From Streptomyces sp. NBC_01298 (GTDB lineage: Bacteria > Actinomycetota > Actinomycetes > Streptomycetales > Streptomycetaceae), in NCBI RefSeq assembly GCF_035978755.1, contig NZ_CP108414.1, positions 2,976,001 through 3,040,000 of the forward strand: a stretch of 64,000 nt of DNA, in the 5' to 3' direction. This document shows positions 16,838 through 25,433 of the stretch, in pieces. Below the pieces are notes generated by a model. That model saw only the letters and a list, made by a program, of their open reading frames with translations. It did not search any database and was not told where the DNA came from. Position 1 is the stretch's first letter. Every line of letters begins with the position of its first letter. The translations under genes were made by a program, and so were the position numbers.

Positions 16838-18025
16838 CTACCGGAAGATGCCGGTGTGGCCGAGGGAGTAGCGGCCGGGCTGCGGGTAGACGGCGAGGCC
16901 GTGCGGGCCGCTGCCCACCGGGATCTTGGCGAGCTGCTTGCCGGTGGTGGTGTCGATGGCGTAGACCTCGGAGTTGTAACGGCCCGAGAGCCACAGCACC
17001 TTGCCGTCGGCGGAGACCCCGCCCATGTCGGGACTGCCGCCGTCGGGCAGCTCCCACTTCTTGGTCAGCTTGTTCTGCGTGAAGTCGAAGACGGAGACGG
17101 ACCCTTCGCCCCGGTTGGAGACGTACATCTCCTTGGAGTCGCGGCTGACGTACAGGCCGTGGCAGCCCTTTCCGGTGGGCAGCAGCTTGGGGGTCTCGAA
17201 CTTATCGCCGCCGAGCACCCACATGCCGTGCGCCATCATGTCCGCGACGTAGAAGGTCTTTCCGTCCGGCGAGACCTTGACGTCCTGAGGCATCGCTCCC
17301 TCGAAGGGGAGCTTCTGCTGGCCGATGACCTCCATCTTCTCGGTGTCGACCTTGAGCAGTTCGCCGGAGAACTCGCAGCTCACGATGAAGTAGCGGCCGT
17401 CCGCGGAGAAGTCCGCGTGGTTGACGCCGAAGCAGGTCACCGGGACGGTCTTCACGCGGTCCATCGTGTGCGGATCGCGGAAGACCAGCTCCTTGTCCAT
17501 GGAGGCCATGACCACCGCGTACTTGCCGTTGGGCGTGAAGTACAGGTTGTACGGGTCGTGCACTTCCACGGGCTTTCCGGCCTCGCCGGTGGCCGGGTTG
17601 ATCGGGGTGAGCGTGTGGCCCCGGTTGTTGTTGACCCAGAGGGTCTTCATGTCCCAGGAGGGGACCACGTGCTGGGGCTGGATGCCGACGGGGATGGTGT
17701 CGATGACCTTGTACGTGACCGGGTCGATGACGGACACCGTGTTGGAGCTGGTGTTCGGCACGTAGACGCGGGACGGGAAGTCCTTGACCACCGGGGAGAG
17801 CTTGTTCGGCCGGTCGGCCGCGTAGACGTCGTTCGGATCGAGGAGCGGCGGCATGCCGGCGAGGCCCGGCGGCACGGCGGGCACGGCCTTGGCGGGCACG
17901 GCGGGCCCCTTCGTGCCGAGCGCCTCGGCGGGTCCCTTGTCGGCCGCTCCGCAGCCGGCGAGGGCGGCGAGGACCAGGCCGGCCAGCAGCGCGGTGGCCT
18001 TCCGGGGAAGGCGGGTGGTCGTCAT
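16838..18025 (-). CDS. YVTN/YncE-type beta-propeller lipoprotein
   Basis: A 395-residue lipoprotein: lipobox LAALAGC puts the lipidated Cys at 25, followed by an Ala/Pro/Lys linker. From about residue 85 repeated blades of the YVTN type are visible (RVYVPNTSSNTVSVIDPVT, TLWVNNNRGHTLTPINPAT, FYVADMMAHGMWVL, MYVSNRGEGSVSVFD, LWLSGRYNSEVYAIDT), making a seven-bladed propeller outside the membrane. Such proteins are often surface antigens or partners of redox enzymes; no catalytic residues could be assigned. Its ATG overlaps the stop of the deacetylase-like gene by four bases, so the two are co-expressed and may act together on the envelope. Confidence 0.85.
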   Translation of the reverse strand: MTTTRLPRKATALLAGLVLAALAGCGAADKGPAEALGTKGPAVPAKAVPAVPPGLAGMPPLLDPNDVYAADRPNKLSPVVKDFPSRVYVPNTSSNTVSVIDPVTYKVIDTIPVGIQPQHVVPSWDMKTLWVNNNRGHTLTPINPATGEAGKPVEVHDPYNLYFTPNGKYAVVMASMDKELVFRDPHTMDRVKTVPVTCFGVNHADFSADGRYFIVSCEFSGELLKVDTEKMEVIGQQKLPFEGAMPQDVKVSPDGKTFYVADMMAHGMWVLGGDKFETPKLLPTGKGCHGLYVSRDSKEMYVSNRGEGSVSVFDFTQNKLTKKWELPDGGSPDMGGVSADGKVLWLSGRYNSEVYAIDTTTGKQLAKIPVGSGPHGLAVYPQPGRYSLGHTGIFR

Positions 18026-18828
18026 GGGGTCAGCAGCTCCGTGGTGGTCACCGCGCGCAGTTCGCGGCGTGCGAGTTCTTCGAGGAGGGGCGGCATCGCG
18101 TCGACCGTGTCCGCGTAGCCGAAGTGCAGGCTCACCACCGATCCGGCGTGGATCGGGCCGATGACGGTGCGGACGACGGTCGCGGCACCGGGCGAGGTGA
18201 AGTCGAGGGAGTCCACGTCGTACGAGAGGACGTGCGGGTAGCCCGCCCGCTGGGCCAGTTTTCGCACCAGGGGGGCGGCGTACTGGGTCTGGGACGGGCG
18301 GAACCAGGTGCCGATGGATCCGGTCAGCCGTTTGAGCCGGTCGGCGCAGCCGGTGATCTCGGCGTACGCCTGCTCCTCGGGCAGGGTGTTGATCGCGAGG
18401 TGGCGCTGGGTGTGGTTGCCGAGCTCGTGGCCGCCGTCCAGGATCCGGCGGGCCATCTCCGGGTGGGCGTCGAGCCAGGCACCGATGGCCAGGACCGTGA
18501 CCCGCGCGCCCGCCCGCTCCGCCTCGGCGAGCACCGCCTTGGCGATGGCGGGGTCGCCGTTGCCGTGGAAGGTGAGCGCGACGCCGGACCCGCCGCGGGG
18601 TCCGTGCCCGATCTCCACGGGCTGACCGGCGAACCGGCGCGGGGCGGGGGCCGCCTTCGCCGGCGCGGCCTTGCCCGGGGCCGCCTTGTCCGGGGCCGCC
18701 GGTCTGTCCGGGGCGGCCTTCGCCGGGGCCGCGGGGCCGGCGGGGGCACTACAGGCGGCGGCGAGGGCGCCGGCGGCGACCGCCGCGCCGGCACGGAGAG
18801 CGGATCGGCGGTCCGGGTAGCAGAGCAC
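18022..18828 (-). CDS. Polysaccharide deacetylase-like (NodB/CE4) lipoprotein with altered active site
   Basis: A 268-residue exported protein. The N terminus has a twin-arginine-like DRRSALRAG followed by lipobox LAAAC (Cys26) and a Pro/Ala/Lys linker to about residue 65. The NodB fold runs from about 75 to the end: HELGNHTQRHL keeps the two zinc-binding His residues (HxxxH motif), and WFRPSQTQY is a variant third motif. The first motif, normally TFDDG with the catalytic base and metal Asp, reads TFHGNGD, so the canonical Asp pair is missing. It may be a variant deacetylase or a non-catalytic glycan binder. The start codon GTG 18828 lacks a clear ribosome-binding site. Co-transcribed with the downstream propeller lipoprotein. 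Confidence 0.82.
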   Translation of the reverse strand: MLCYPDRRSALRAGAAVAAGALAAACSAPAGPAAPAKAAPDRPAAPDKAAPGKAAPAKAAPAPRRFAGQPVEIGHGPRGGSGVALTFHGNGDPAIAKAVLAEAERAGARVTVLAIGAWLDAHPEMARRILDGGHELGNHTQRHLAINTLPEEQAYAEITGCADRLKRLTGSIGTWFRPSQTQYAAPLVRKLAQRAGYPHVLSYDVDSLDFTSPGAATVVRTVIGPIHAGSVVSLHFGYADTVDAMPPLLEELARRELRAVTTTELLTP

Positions 18829-19236
18829 CCGCCCATTTAAGGGGTGGATGCCCGTCTAGCTATTGATTGACCCAATTCAGGACCTTCGCCCGAACCGGTG
18901 CCACCCGGTGACCGTCCGCTATGTGATCAACGATTCACTCACAGCGGTTGATATTTATGCGCTAATTACGAGGTGGGTGGCCCATCTCACCTAAGATTTA
19001 GGTAGAAAGTCTTAGGATATGCACACTTATGTCCAACTTGGGACTTTTGGCATTTGGTCCCTCGTCTGCCATAGTCGGAACCACGGCTTCCCGTTGACCC
19101 GAGCGAAGTCCCCGCCGAGGATCACACCCCCTTCGATCCTCGGCACACCCATGAAACCCCCGCAGCGCCCCACAACGGCGACAGGGGGTTTCTGGCGTTC
19201 AAGAGGGTTTTCGCCGTTCAAGGGGGTTTCCGGCGC
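18829..19236. other. 408-base AT-rich intergenic region
   Basis: No convincing gene. 18855-19060 is markedly AT-rich for this genome and probably holds the promoter of the deacetylase-like/propeller operon. It contains a palindrome at 18989-19003 and, at its right end, part of a triple repeat. A 64-codon minus-strand frame (19027-19221) has the wrong codon bias and was rejected. Confidence 0.6.
18989..19003. promoter_or_regulatory. Possible operator palindrome ACCTAA-GAT-TTAGGT
   Basis: Two perfect 6-base arms around GAT, about 160 bases upstream of the deacetylase-like gene and inside an AT-rich block. It shares TTAGGT with iron-regulator (DmdR/IdeR) boxes but lacks the full 19-base symmetry. 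Regulator unknown. Confidence 0.35.
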
Positions 19237-19240
19237 TCAG
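19184..19240. repeat. Three imperfect 18-20-base direct repeats
   Basis: Units at 19184-19203, 19203-19222 and 19223-19240, each of the form GGGTTTyCGGCGyTCAAG. They overlap the stop codon and 3' flank of the ATP-binding gene. Likely a replication-slippage product; no function evident. Confidence 0.6.
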
Positions 19241-19749
19241 GGGCCCTGCCGGTCGGCGACCCGCATCTCGAACCAGGTGATCTTTCCGCGCGGCAGCAGG
19301 TCCGCGCCCCAGCGGTCCGAGAGCTTGTCGACGAGGAACAGCCCCCGCCCGGTGGTGTCCATCTCGTGCACCGGCATCAGGCAGGGCAGCCCGCGCGAGG
19401 GGTCGCGCACCTCCACGCGGATCCAGCCGCGCCGCCTGAGCATGCGTAAACCGAAGGAACGGGCTCCGGTGTGCCGGACGGCGTTGCCCACGAGCTCCGA
19501 GACCAGCAGGACCGTGTGCTCGGCGATCTGCGGCGACAGCCCCCACAGGCGCACGACCACGCACTGCGTCAGCCGGCGGGCGGTGCTCGCCGATTCGGGC
19601 ATCGAGGGCAGCGTCACCTCCGCCTCGGCCGGGCTTCCGTACAACTCCAGCGCTTTGAGGCCCAGTTCGTCCTCCAGGGCCGCCGTGAGCCGTACGGCGG
19701 AAGCGCTACTGCGCTGCCGCGGCTGTTCCACACCCTCCAGACCCGCCAT
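19237..19749 (-). CDS. RsbW-like ATP-binding anti-sigma/regulatory kinase
   Basis: A 170-residue single-domain histidine-kinase-type ATPase (HATPase_c_2). The N-box HTVLLVSELVGNAVRHTGA (residues about 85-103) holds the Mg/ATP Asn, and the G-box region is GRGLFLVDKLSDRWGA. There is no His phosphorylation domain. This type is very abundant in Streptomyces, where members act as anti-sigma factors or as partners of BldG-like antagonists. The partner is not encoded next door. ATG 19749 gives the usual MAGLEGV-type start; ATG 19773 is possible. The stop lies within a triple direct repeat. Confidence 0.88.
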   Translation of the reverse strand: MAGLEGVEQPRQRSSASAVRLTAALEDELGLKALELYGSPAEAEVTLPSMPESASTARRLTQCVVVRLWGLSPQIAEHTVLLVSELVGNAVRHTGARSFGLRMLRRRGWIRVEVRDPSRGLPCLMPVHEMDTTGRGLFLVDKLSDRWGADLLPRGKITWFEMRVADRQGP

Positions 19750-19800
19750 GCACCCATCATGGAGGGCCACCATGGCCGTTCGGGCCGTTCCGCGGGAAAA

Positions 19801-19831
19801 GACCCCCCGGGATCACGGAGCCCGGGGGGTC
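19801..19831 (-). terminator. Hairpin terminator after the enoyl-CoA hydratase gene
   Basis: Arms GACCCCCCGGG (19801-19811) and CCCGGGGGGTC (19821-19831), nine-base loop. It lies about 160 bases past the hydratase stop and upstream of the ATP-binding gene. Confidence 0.75.
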
Positions 19832-19989
19832 GCACTGGCATATGCAATCGGCAACCCGGAGGTCGCCGCGCACCCCTGACCTGCGGTGACGCACCGCAAA
19901 GCGATGATCACCCTGAGTGGATCAGCGACCGCTCTTAAGGCCGCCTTAAGGCCTGGCTAATCCACCCGCAGGGAGGATCCCCCCGCGGC

Positions 19990-20757
19990 CTAGAGGAACT
20001 TCGCCTTCCCCGGACCCTCCTCGACGAAGCTGCGCATCCCGCGCTCGCGGTCCTCGGTGGCGAACAGGCCCGCGAACCAGCCCCGTTCGATGGTCAACCC
20101 GGTGTCGATGTCGGTCTCCAGCCCCGCGTCCACGCACTCCTTGGCGGCGCGCAGCGCGAGGGCCGGGCCCTGCGCGAGCTTCGCGGCCCACGCGTGCGCC
20201 TGCTCGTAGACCTCGGCGGCCGGGACCACCCGGTCCACGAGGCCGAGGGCCAGCGCCTCGTCGGCCTTGACCATGCGGCCGGTGAAGATGAGGTCCTTGG
20301 CCTTGGAGGGGCCGATCAGCCGGGACAGCCGCTGGGTGCCGCCCGCGCCGGGGATCAGGCCGAGCAGGATCTCGGGCTGGCCGAGCTTCGCGTTGTCTCC
20401 GGCGATCCGGTAGTCCGCACAGAGGGCCAGCTCGCAGCCGCCGCCCAGCGCGTAGCCGGTGACGGCCGCGACCACGGGCTTGGGGATCTTGGCCACGGCG
20501 GTGAAGGCGTCCTGCAGTCCGCGGGACCGGGCCACCATGGCCGCGTGGTCCATCGTCTGCATCTCCTTGATGTCCGCGCCGGCCGCGAACACCTTCTCGC
20601 CGCCGTAGATGACGACCGTACGGACGTCGGCCCGGTCGGTCGCCTCCACGGCGAGCTCGCGCAGCCGGTCCTGGGTGGCGATGTCCAGGGCGTTCATGGG
20701 CGGCCGGTCCAGCCGGATGACGCCGACGCCTTCGGAGACTTCGAGAGAGATGGTCAT
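19990..20757 (-). CDS. Enoyl-CoA hydratase/isomerase
   Basis: A 255-residue crotonase-fold enzyme. The oxyanion-hole segments are FAAGADIKEM (near 57-66) and GYALGGGCELALCADYRIA (near 100-118). The second block QPEILLGLIPGAGGTQRL carries Glu residues at the positions used for hydration. It should add water to trans-2-enoyl-CoA in fatty-acid or amino-acid breakdown. It is a monocistronic gene with an unusually poor ribosome-binding site. Length is normal for the family. Confidence 0.92.
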   Translation of the reverse strand: MTISLEVSEGVGVIRLDRPPMNALDIATQDRLRELAVEATDRADVRTVVIYGGEKVFAAGADIKEMQTMDHAAMVARSRGLQDAFTAVAKIPKPVVAAVTGYALGGGCELALCADYRIAGDNAKLGQPEILLGLIPGAGGTQRLSRLIGPSKAKDLIFTGRMVKADEALALGLVDRVVPAAEVYEQAHAWAAKLAQGPALALRAAKECVDAGLETDIDTGLTIERGWFAGLFATEDRERGMRSFVEEGPGKAKFL

Positions 20758-20787
20758 ACGGGAAGGTTAGCGCCGGTTAACGGCGAG

Positions 20788-20820
20788 TGGCCCGGTGCCG
20801 TGGGTCACAGCACCGGGCCA
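20788..20820 (-). terminator. Hairpin terminator after the first L,D-transpeptidase gene
   Basis: Arms TGGCCCGGTGC (20788-20798) and its exact complement (20810-20820), 11-base loop, 40 bases beyond the transpeptidase stop. Confidence 0.75.
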
Positions 20821-20859
20821 CCAGAACGCCGGTCCACCAGAACTACGGACCGACCGGAG

Positions 20860-22086
20860 TCACTTGATCCACTCCGCCCAGTCCATGTTCCAGCCGTTGA
20901 GGCCGTTGTCGGGGGCGACGGTCTTGTCCTTGGAGTTCTTCACGATGACCACGTCGCCGATGATCGACTCGTTGAAGAACCAAGCCGCGGGCTGGCTGCC
21001 GTCACCGGCGCCGCGGATGTCCTTCAGGCCCACGCAGCCGTGACTGACGTTCTCGGAGCCGAACGTGCCGGACGAGGCCCAGTAGTTGCCGTGGACGAAG
21101 GTGCCGGAGGTGGTCAGCCGCATCGCGTGCGGGACGTCGGAGATGTCGTACTCCCCGCCGAAGCCGACGGTGGCGCCGTTCATCCGGGTCACCTTGTACT
21201 TCTCGCTGATGACCATCTGCCCGTTGTACGTGGTGTTCGCGGGGGCGCCGGCGGTGATCGGGATGTTCTTGAGCACCGCGCCGTCGCGGACCACGCTCAT
21301 CTGGTGCTCGGCGGCATCGACGGTGGTGACCTGGGAGCGGCCGACCTTGAAGGTGACCGTACGGGTCTGCTTGCCGTAGACCCCCGGGCGGCCTTCGACT
21401 CCGTCGAGCTCCAGCTTCAGGGTGACCTTGGTGCCCGCGGCCCAGTACTTCTCGGGGCGGAAGTCCAGGCGGTCGTTGCCGAACCAGTGGCCCTCGACCG
21501 GTACGGCCGGATCGGCCGTCACCGTGATGGCCTTCTCGACGGCCTCGGGGTTGGTGATGCCGCGGGAGAAGTTGATCGAGACCGGCATGCCCACGCCGAC
21601 CGTCGATCCGTCTTCGGGGGTGTACTGGCCGATGAAGGTGTTGGCGGGCGTGAGCGTCGTGAAGGTGGTGTCCTTCGCGGACTCCCGGCCGGCCTCGTCC
21701 TTGGCCACCGCGTGCACCTTGTACTCGGTGGCGGAGGCGAGGTTGCGGGCGGGCTCCCAGCTCGCGCCGTCCGCGGCGAGCTTGCCCTCCACCGCGTTGC
21801 CCTTGGTGTCGGCGACCGTCACCGTGGTGAGCTTGCCGCCGGTGCTGGTTATCTTGAGGATGCCGCTGGTCGCGACCTCCTTGGCCCCGTCGTCCGGCTT
21901 GACGCTCACGACGGCCTTCGACGCCTCGGTACCGGTCGTGCCGGTCAGCCCGTCTCCGCCACCGCTCCCGCCGTCGCCACCCGCGTTTCCGCCACCGCTG
22001 CACGCGCTGGTGAACAGCAGGGCCGCGCCCAGCAGGAGGGCCGGCAGGCCGGTGCGGGCGCGGCCGCGTATCGGCTGCAGGTTCAC
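20860..22086 (-). CDS. L,D-transpeptidase lipoprotein with two Ig-like domains
   Basis: A 408-residue lipoprotein that forms 3-3 peptidoglycan cross-links or attaches ligands to the wall. Lipobox LLFTSAC puts the lipidated Cys at 29, followed by a Gly-rich linker. Two Ig-like domains (about 60-150 and 155-255) precede the YkuD catalytic domain, which contains HGNYWA and SHGCVGL with nucleophile Cys351. A short aromatic C-terminal segment (GWNMDWAEW) is typical of actinobacterial LdtMt2-like enzymes. GTG 22086 has GGGGAG seven bases upstream and is preferred to ATG 22101. It is closely related to the gene at 26211-27440. Confidence 0.9.
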   Translation of the reverse strand: MNLQPIRGRARTGLPALLLGAALLFTSACSGGGNAGGDGGSGGGDGLTGTTGTEASKAVVSVKPDDGAKEVATSGILKITSTGGKLTTVTVADTKGNAVEGKLAADGASWEPARNLASATEYKVHAVAKDEAGRESAKDTTFTTLTPANTFIGQYTPEDGSTVGVGMPVSINFSRGITNPEAVEKAITVTADPAVPVEGHWFGNDRLDFRPEKYWAAGTKVTLKLELDGVEGRPGVYGKQTRTVTFKVGRSQVTTVDAAEHQMSVVRDGAVLKNIPITAGAPANTTYNGQMVISEKYKVTRMNGATVGFGGEYDISDVPHAMRLTTSGTFVHGNYWASSGTFGSENVSHGCVGLKDIRGAGDGSQPAAWFFNESIIGDVVIVKNSKDKTVAPDNGLNGWNMDWAEWIK

Positions 22087-22214
22087 TCTTGTTCTCCCCA
22101 TGTCCCCCGCGCGCGGACAGTCGCGCGCTTCATCGCCAGGAAATCACATGGGGGATCACGAGACGGTACGGTCGTGTCACCGTTCCGTCCCAAGAGTGGT
22201 GCGGGCGCCGGGAG

Positions 22215-22946
22215 TCAGTCCTCCGTGCCGGGCTTGGTGCCCCAGACGTAGACGGCGTCGCCCTCGGTGAGCAGGTCCCACAGGCGCCGCGCGTCGGGGA
22301 CGGTGAGGTTGACGCAGCCGGCCGAGCCGCCGTGGGCGTACAGGTTGCCGGGGCGGCCGTGCAGGGCCTGGCCCTCGTCGAAGAACTGGGCGTAGGGCAT
22401 CGGGGAGTCGGGGTAGAGCGTGGACACGTGGTCCTCGCTGCGCCAGTAGACCTCGTGCCAGCCGGGGCGGGTCTCCTCCTCGTCGCGTCCGGTGCGGACG
22501 GGCACGGGCGGGAAGACCACCGTGCGGCCGCGCTGCACCCACAGGATCTGGCGCTCCAGGTCCACGCAGGTCACCCGGTGGGAACGGACCGGACAGTCGC
22601 CGGCGGCGTTGGGGTTCGCGCGGGCGGCGACCGCGACCATGGTGCGGAAGGTGACCAGCCCCGCGTAGCCGTCGGCGGGCCGGATCGCGTTGGCGCGCTG
22701 GAAGGTGCGGATCGCCTCGCAGTCCCCGGTGTCCTGTGTCCCGTCGGCCGTCCGGCGCAGGTGGCGCTCCAGCTCGCGCTGGTAGGGGCCGGTCCCGGCG
22801 GTGCACGCCGCCTCGGCAGGGGCCGACGGGGAGGGGGAAGGGGCCGCCACGGCCGCCGCCTGCGGCGGGGCGAGGGCGGCCGCCGTGAGGATCGCGGCCG
22901 TCACGGCAGCCCTGCCGATCGCGCCTGCCGCACACCCTGTGCTCAT
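22215..22946 (-). CDS. Secreted L,D-transpeptidase with peptidoglycan-binding-like domain
   Basis: A 243-residue exported enzyme. The signal peptide (about 1-37) is followed by a Cys-containing helical PG_binding_1-like segment (ELERHLRRTADGTQDTGDCEAIRTFQRAN), then the YkuD domain with HGGSAGCVNL and nucleophile Cys211. It is much shorter than the two neighbouring lipoprotein enzymes and lacks Ig domains and a lipobox, so it is probably released to work in the wall. GAGGAGG precedes the ATG by five bases. Confidence 0.88.
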   Translation of the reverse strand: MSTGCAAGAIGRAAVTAAILTAAALAPPQAAAVAAPSPSPSAPAEAACTAGTGPYQRELERHLRRTADGTQDTGDCEAIRTFQRANAIRPADGYAGLVTFRTMVAVAARANPNAAGDCPVRSHRVTCVDLERQILWVQRGRTVVFPPVPVRTGRDEEETRPGWHEVYWRSEDHVSTLYPDSPMPYAQFFDEGQALHGRPGNLYAHGGSAGCVNLTVPDARRLWDLLTEGDAVYVWGTKPGTED

Positions 22947-23055
22947 ACGGGCCTCCTCGCGCCCGCCGGCCGGGCCGTCGGGTCCGAGCCAACCGGACCC
23001 GCCCGGCCCCGGCGCGCCGGGTGGGCCGGCAGGGTCACCGGCCCACCCGGGCGGC

Positions 23056-25257
23056 CTACTCGGCGGGCCGCTTCGGGCCCTTGCCCTTCCCCTTGCCCTT
23101 GTCCTTGCCGCCCTTGCCGCCCTTGCCGTGGTCGTCCCGCTTGTTCTCCAGGGTGATCACCACGCGGTGGTCCGGGGTGTTCTCGTCCAGGTGGAGCGGA
23201 CCCGTGACCCGGTTCCGCGGCAGGACGTAGCCCTCCGGGACCGCCGTCTCGACCACGTAGTACCAGCCGTCCTCCAGGTTCGGGAACGAGCACTCCCCGG
23301 CCCCGTCGGTCGCACAGCCCTCCGTCACCTTGCGGTCGGGGTTGATGCCGCGCGTCTGGAGGCCGACGGTGCTGTTGGTCTCCTTCCACACCTCGAAGAC
23401 CGCCCCGCGCAGGGGGCGCTTCGTCTTCGCGTCCTTCTTCAGGACCTCGATCAAGCCGTCGCGGTCGGGCTCCTCGGTCCGCTCGTCCGTGACACCGACG
23501 ACGAGGCCGGTCGTCACGTGGCTCTCGTCGAGGTCGAAGGGCGTGACCCGGTTCGCCGGCAGGTCGTAGCCGGCCGGTGCCTGCGTCTCCCGCCAGTAGT
23601 ACCGCTCGCCGACCGGGAGCTGGACCGTGCAGCTGCCCTGCGCGTCGGTGGTGCAGGACCCGGCGAGCTGCACGTCGGGGTCGGCTCCGTCGGTCTGCAG
23701 GCCCGCAACGCCGTTGGCCTCGCGCCACAGCTCGAAGCGGGCGCCGGGCAGCAGCGCCCCGCCGTCCGCGTCGGACTTGCGCAGCACCACTTCGGCGCTG
23801 CCCGGGAGCTTGGTGTTGCTCATGGTGGCGCTCACGCCCTCGGCCGCGTTCTGCGCGGTCAGCGTCAGCTCCACGACGGGGTTCGCTGCGAGCTCGTAGC
23901 CGGCCGGGGCCTGGGTCTCGCGCCAGTAGTACGTGCCGGGCGCCACGGTGCCGGAGCAGATGCCGTTCGCCGGGGTGACGCAGTCGGTGACCTTGGTGTC
24001 CCCGCCGGGGCTCGTGAACTGGGCTCCGGGGGTGCCGTTGGTCTCCCGCCACAGCTCGTACGTGGCTCCGGCCAGCGGCAGGCCGCCGGTGTCCTGCTTG
24101 AGGACCGAGACCTTGCCCGTGACCGGGACGGTGTTCCCGCAGTCGGGCAGGTCCCCGTTGAACGGGTACGCGTGGAACTCCTGGCCGCCGCCCGCGGTGC
24201 TGGTGTGGACGAGCCCGCCGGTGGTGAAGAAGCGGCCGTTGGTCCCGGGCAGGGTGACGGTGGTGGTCGAGGCCTGCTCGCCGACGAGCACGCTGCCCTG
24301 GAACTGTCCGGTGCCGACCAGCTGGACGGTGGTGGCGTCGGGGAAGTTCCACAGGAGCCGGGTGCGGTAGCCGTTCCAGGGGTCCGCTCCGGCACCGGTG
24401 TCGTTGATGCTGCCGGCGTAGGTGTTGATCGTGCGGCTGGTGCCCAGGACGTTGACCAGGACGGTGGCGGTGGCCGGGATCCGGTCGAAGCGGAAGCCGA
24501 TGGCGCCGTTGCCCGCGCTGACCAGGTCGAAGTCCACGTTGAAGACCTGGAGCGGGGAGGTGTTGTCCCCGGTGAAGACGGTGGTGCCGTCCTGGTTGAC
24601 GGCGGTGCCCGTGGCCGGGCGCGGGCTGCCGTCGACCCGGGCGTAGCACCGGCTGGCCGCGGTGAGCTGGTCGCGCAGGCCGGCGTAGGGGGTGATGGCG
24701 GCGGGGTCCGCCGCCAGCGGGCCGGTGACGGTGCCGGGCCCAGGGGCGGTGCCCGCGTGGCGGACGACTCCGTCGTCCGAGATCAGCCGCTGGTCGACGG
24801 CGATGTTGACGTTGCGGCCGGTGGTGAGGAAGTCGGATCCCGACGGGGGCCGCACGAGCGAACCCGCGCCGACGACGCCGATGTTGTAACCGCCGCCCGC
24901 CGCCAGGTTCTTGTTCTGGTCGAAGCTGCCGAGGACGACGACCTTGCCCTCGGCCTCGGCGGCGCGCTCACGGACGAGGAAGTCGGCGCCGACGAAGATG
25001 TTGATGCCCTCGTCGTAGCCGTTGGGGTCGGTGCCGACCTCGATCGGCGGGAACACGGGCGGGCACCCGGCCCCCAGGCAGGGACCGAGCCCGCCCGGCA
25101 GCGGGGCCCGCAGGGCCGCGGCGTGCCGGGCCGGAGCCGGCTGCTGTCCGCCGGGGCCCGGCGCGGGCGGCGCCGCCAGGGCCGCGGGGGCACCTGCGGC
25201 CAGTACGGCCCCGAGGGCGAGCCCCAGGGGCCCGAGGGTCCACTTCCTTGCTGACAT
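23056..25257 (-). CDS. Secreted choice-of-anchor-A protein with three SpaA (prealbumin-like) repeats
   Basis: A 733-residue surface-type protein. A signal peptide (1-29) leads to a Pro/Gly linker, then a choice-of-anchor A domain (about 60-370; NIFVGADFLV, ASTTTVTLPGTNGRFFTTGG). Three SpaA-type domains start near 378, 484 and 599; each has a first-strand Lys, ELWRETN-like strand, a Cys pair and an E-box (WRETQAPAGY twice, VVETAVPEGY in the third). In Gram-positive pilins such Lys and Glu residues support internal isopeptide bonds. The C terminus is a Lys/Gly tail (GKGGKGGKDKGKGKGKG) with no LPxTG and no membrane helix. An adhesin or scaffold held by its basic tail is inferred. ATG 25257 opens the signal peptide; an upstream extension to 25371 is unlikely. 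Confidence 0.85.
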   Translation of the reverse strand: MSARKWTLGPLGLALGAVLAAGAPAALAAPPAPGPGGQQPAPARHAAALRAPLPGGLGPCLGAGCPPVFPPIEVGTDPNGYDEGINIFVGADFLVRERAAEAEGKVVVLGSFDQNKNLAAGGGYNIGVVGAGSLVRPPSGSDFLTTGRNVNIAVDQRLISDDGVVRHAGTAPGPGTVTGPLAADPAAITPYAGLRDQLTAASRCYARVDGSPRPATGTAVNQDGTTVFTGDNTSPLQVFNVDFDLVSAGNGAIGFRFDRIPATATVLVNVLGTSRTINTYAGSINDTGAGADPWNGYRTRLLWNFPDATTVQLVGTGQFQGSVLVGEQASTTTVTLPGTNGRFFTTGGLVHTSTAGGGQEFHAYPFNGDLPDCGNTVPVTGKVSVLKQDTGGLPLAGATYELWRETNGTPGAQFTSPGGDTKVTDCVTPANGICSGTVAPGTYYWRETQAPAGYELAANPVVELTLTAQNAAEGVSATMSNTKLPGSAEVVLRKSDADGGALLPGARFELWREANGVAGLQTDGADPDVQLAGSCTTDAQGSCTVQLPVGERYYWRETQAPAGYDLPANRVTPFDLDESHVTTGLVVGVTDERTEEPDRDGLIEVLKKDAKTKRPLRGAVFEVWKETNSTVGLQTRGINPDRKVTEGCATDGAGECSFPNLEDGWYYVVETAVPEGYVLPRNRVTGPLHLDENTPDHRVVITLENKRDDHGKGGKGGKDKGKGKGKGPKRPAE

Positions 25258-25433
25258 GACGCTCCGTCCGTTGCCCGCCGCCGCGTGCGGGCGGGCCCGT
25301 ACAGGCTGGCGGCGGGCTCCGGCGAGCCGGGCGGACCGACACTCCCCCGCTACGGCATTCCGGTACGACAATCACCCGACTGGGGCGTCGGCCCGGAAGG
25401 CGGGGCGGGTGCGGGAAGCGGCGGTCCCGCGGG

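Noticed and set aside
19027..19221. A 64-codon minus-strand frame in the AT-rich gap
   Set aside because: No ribosome-binding site, no G/C third-position bias and no recognisable motif.
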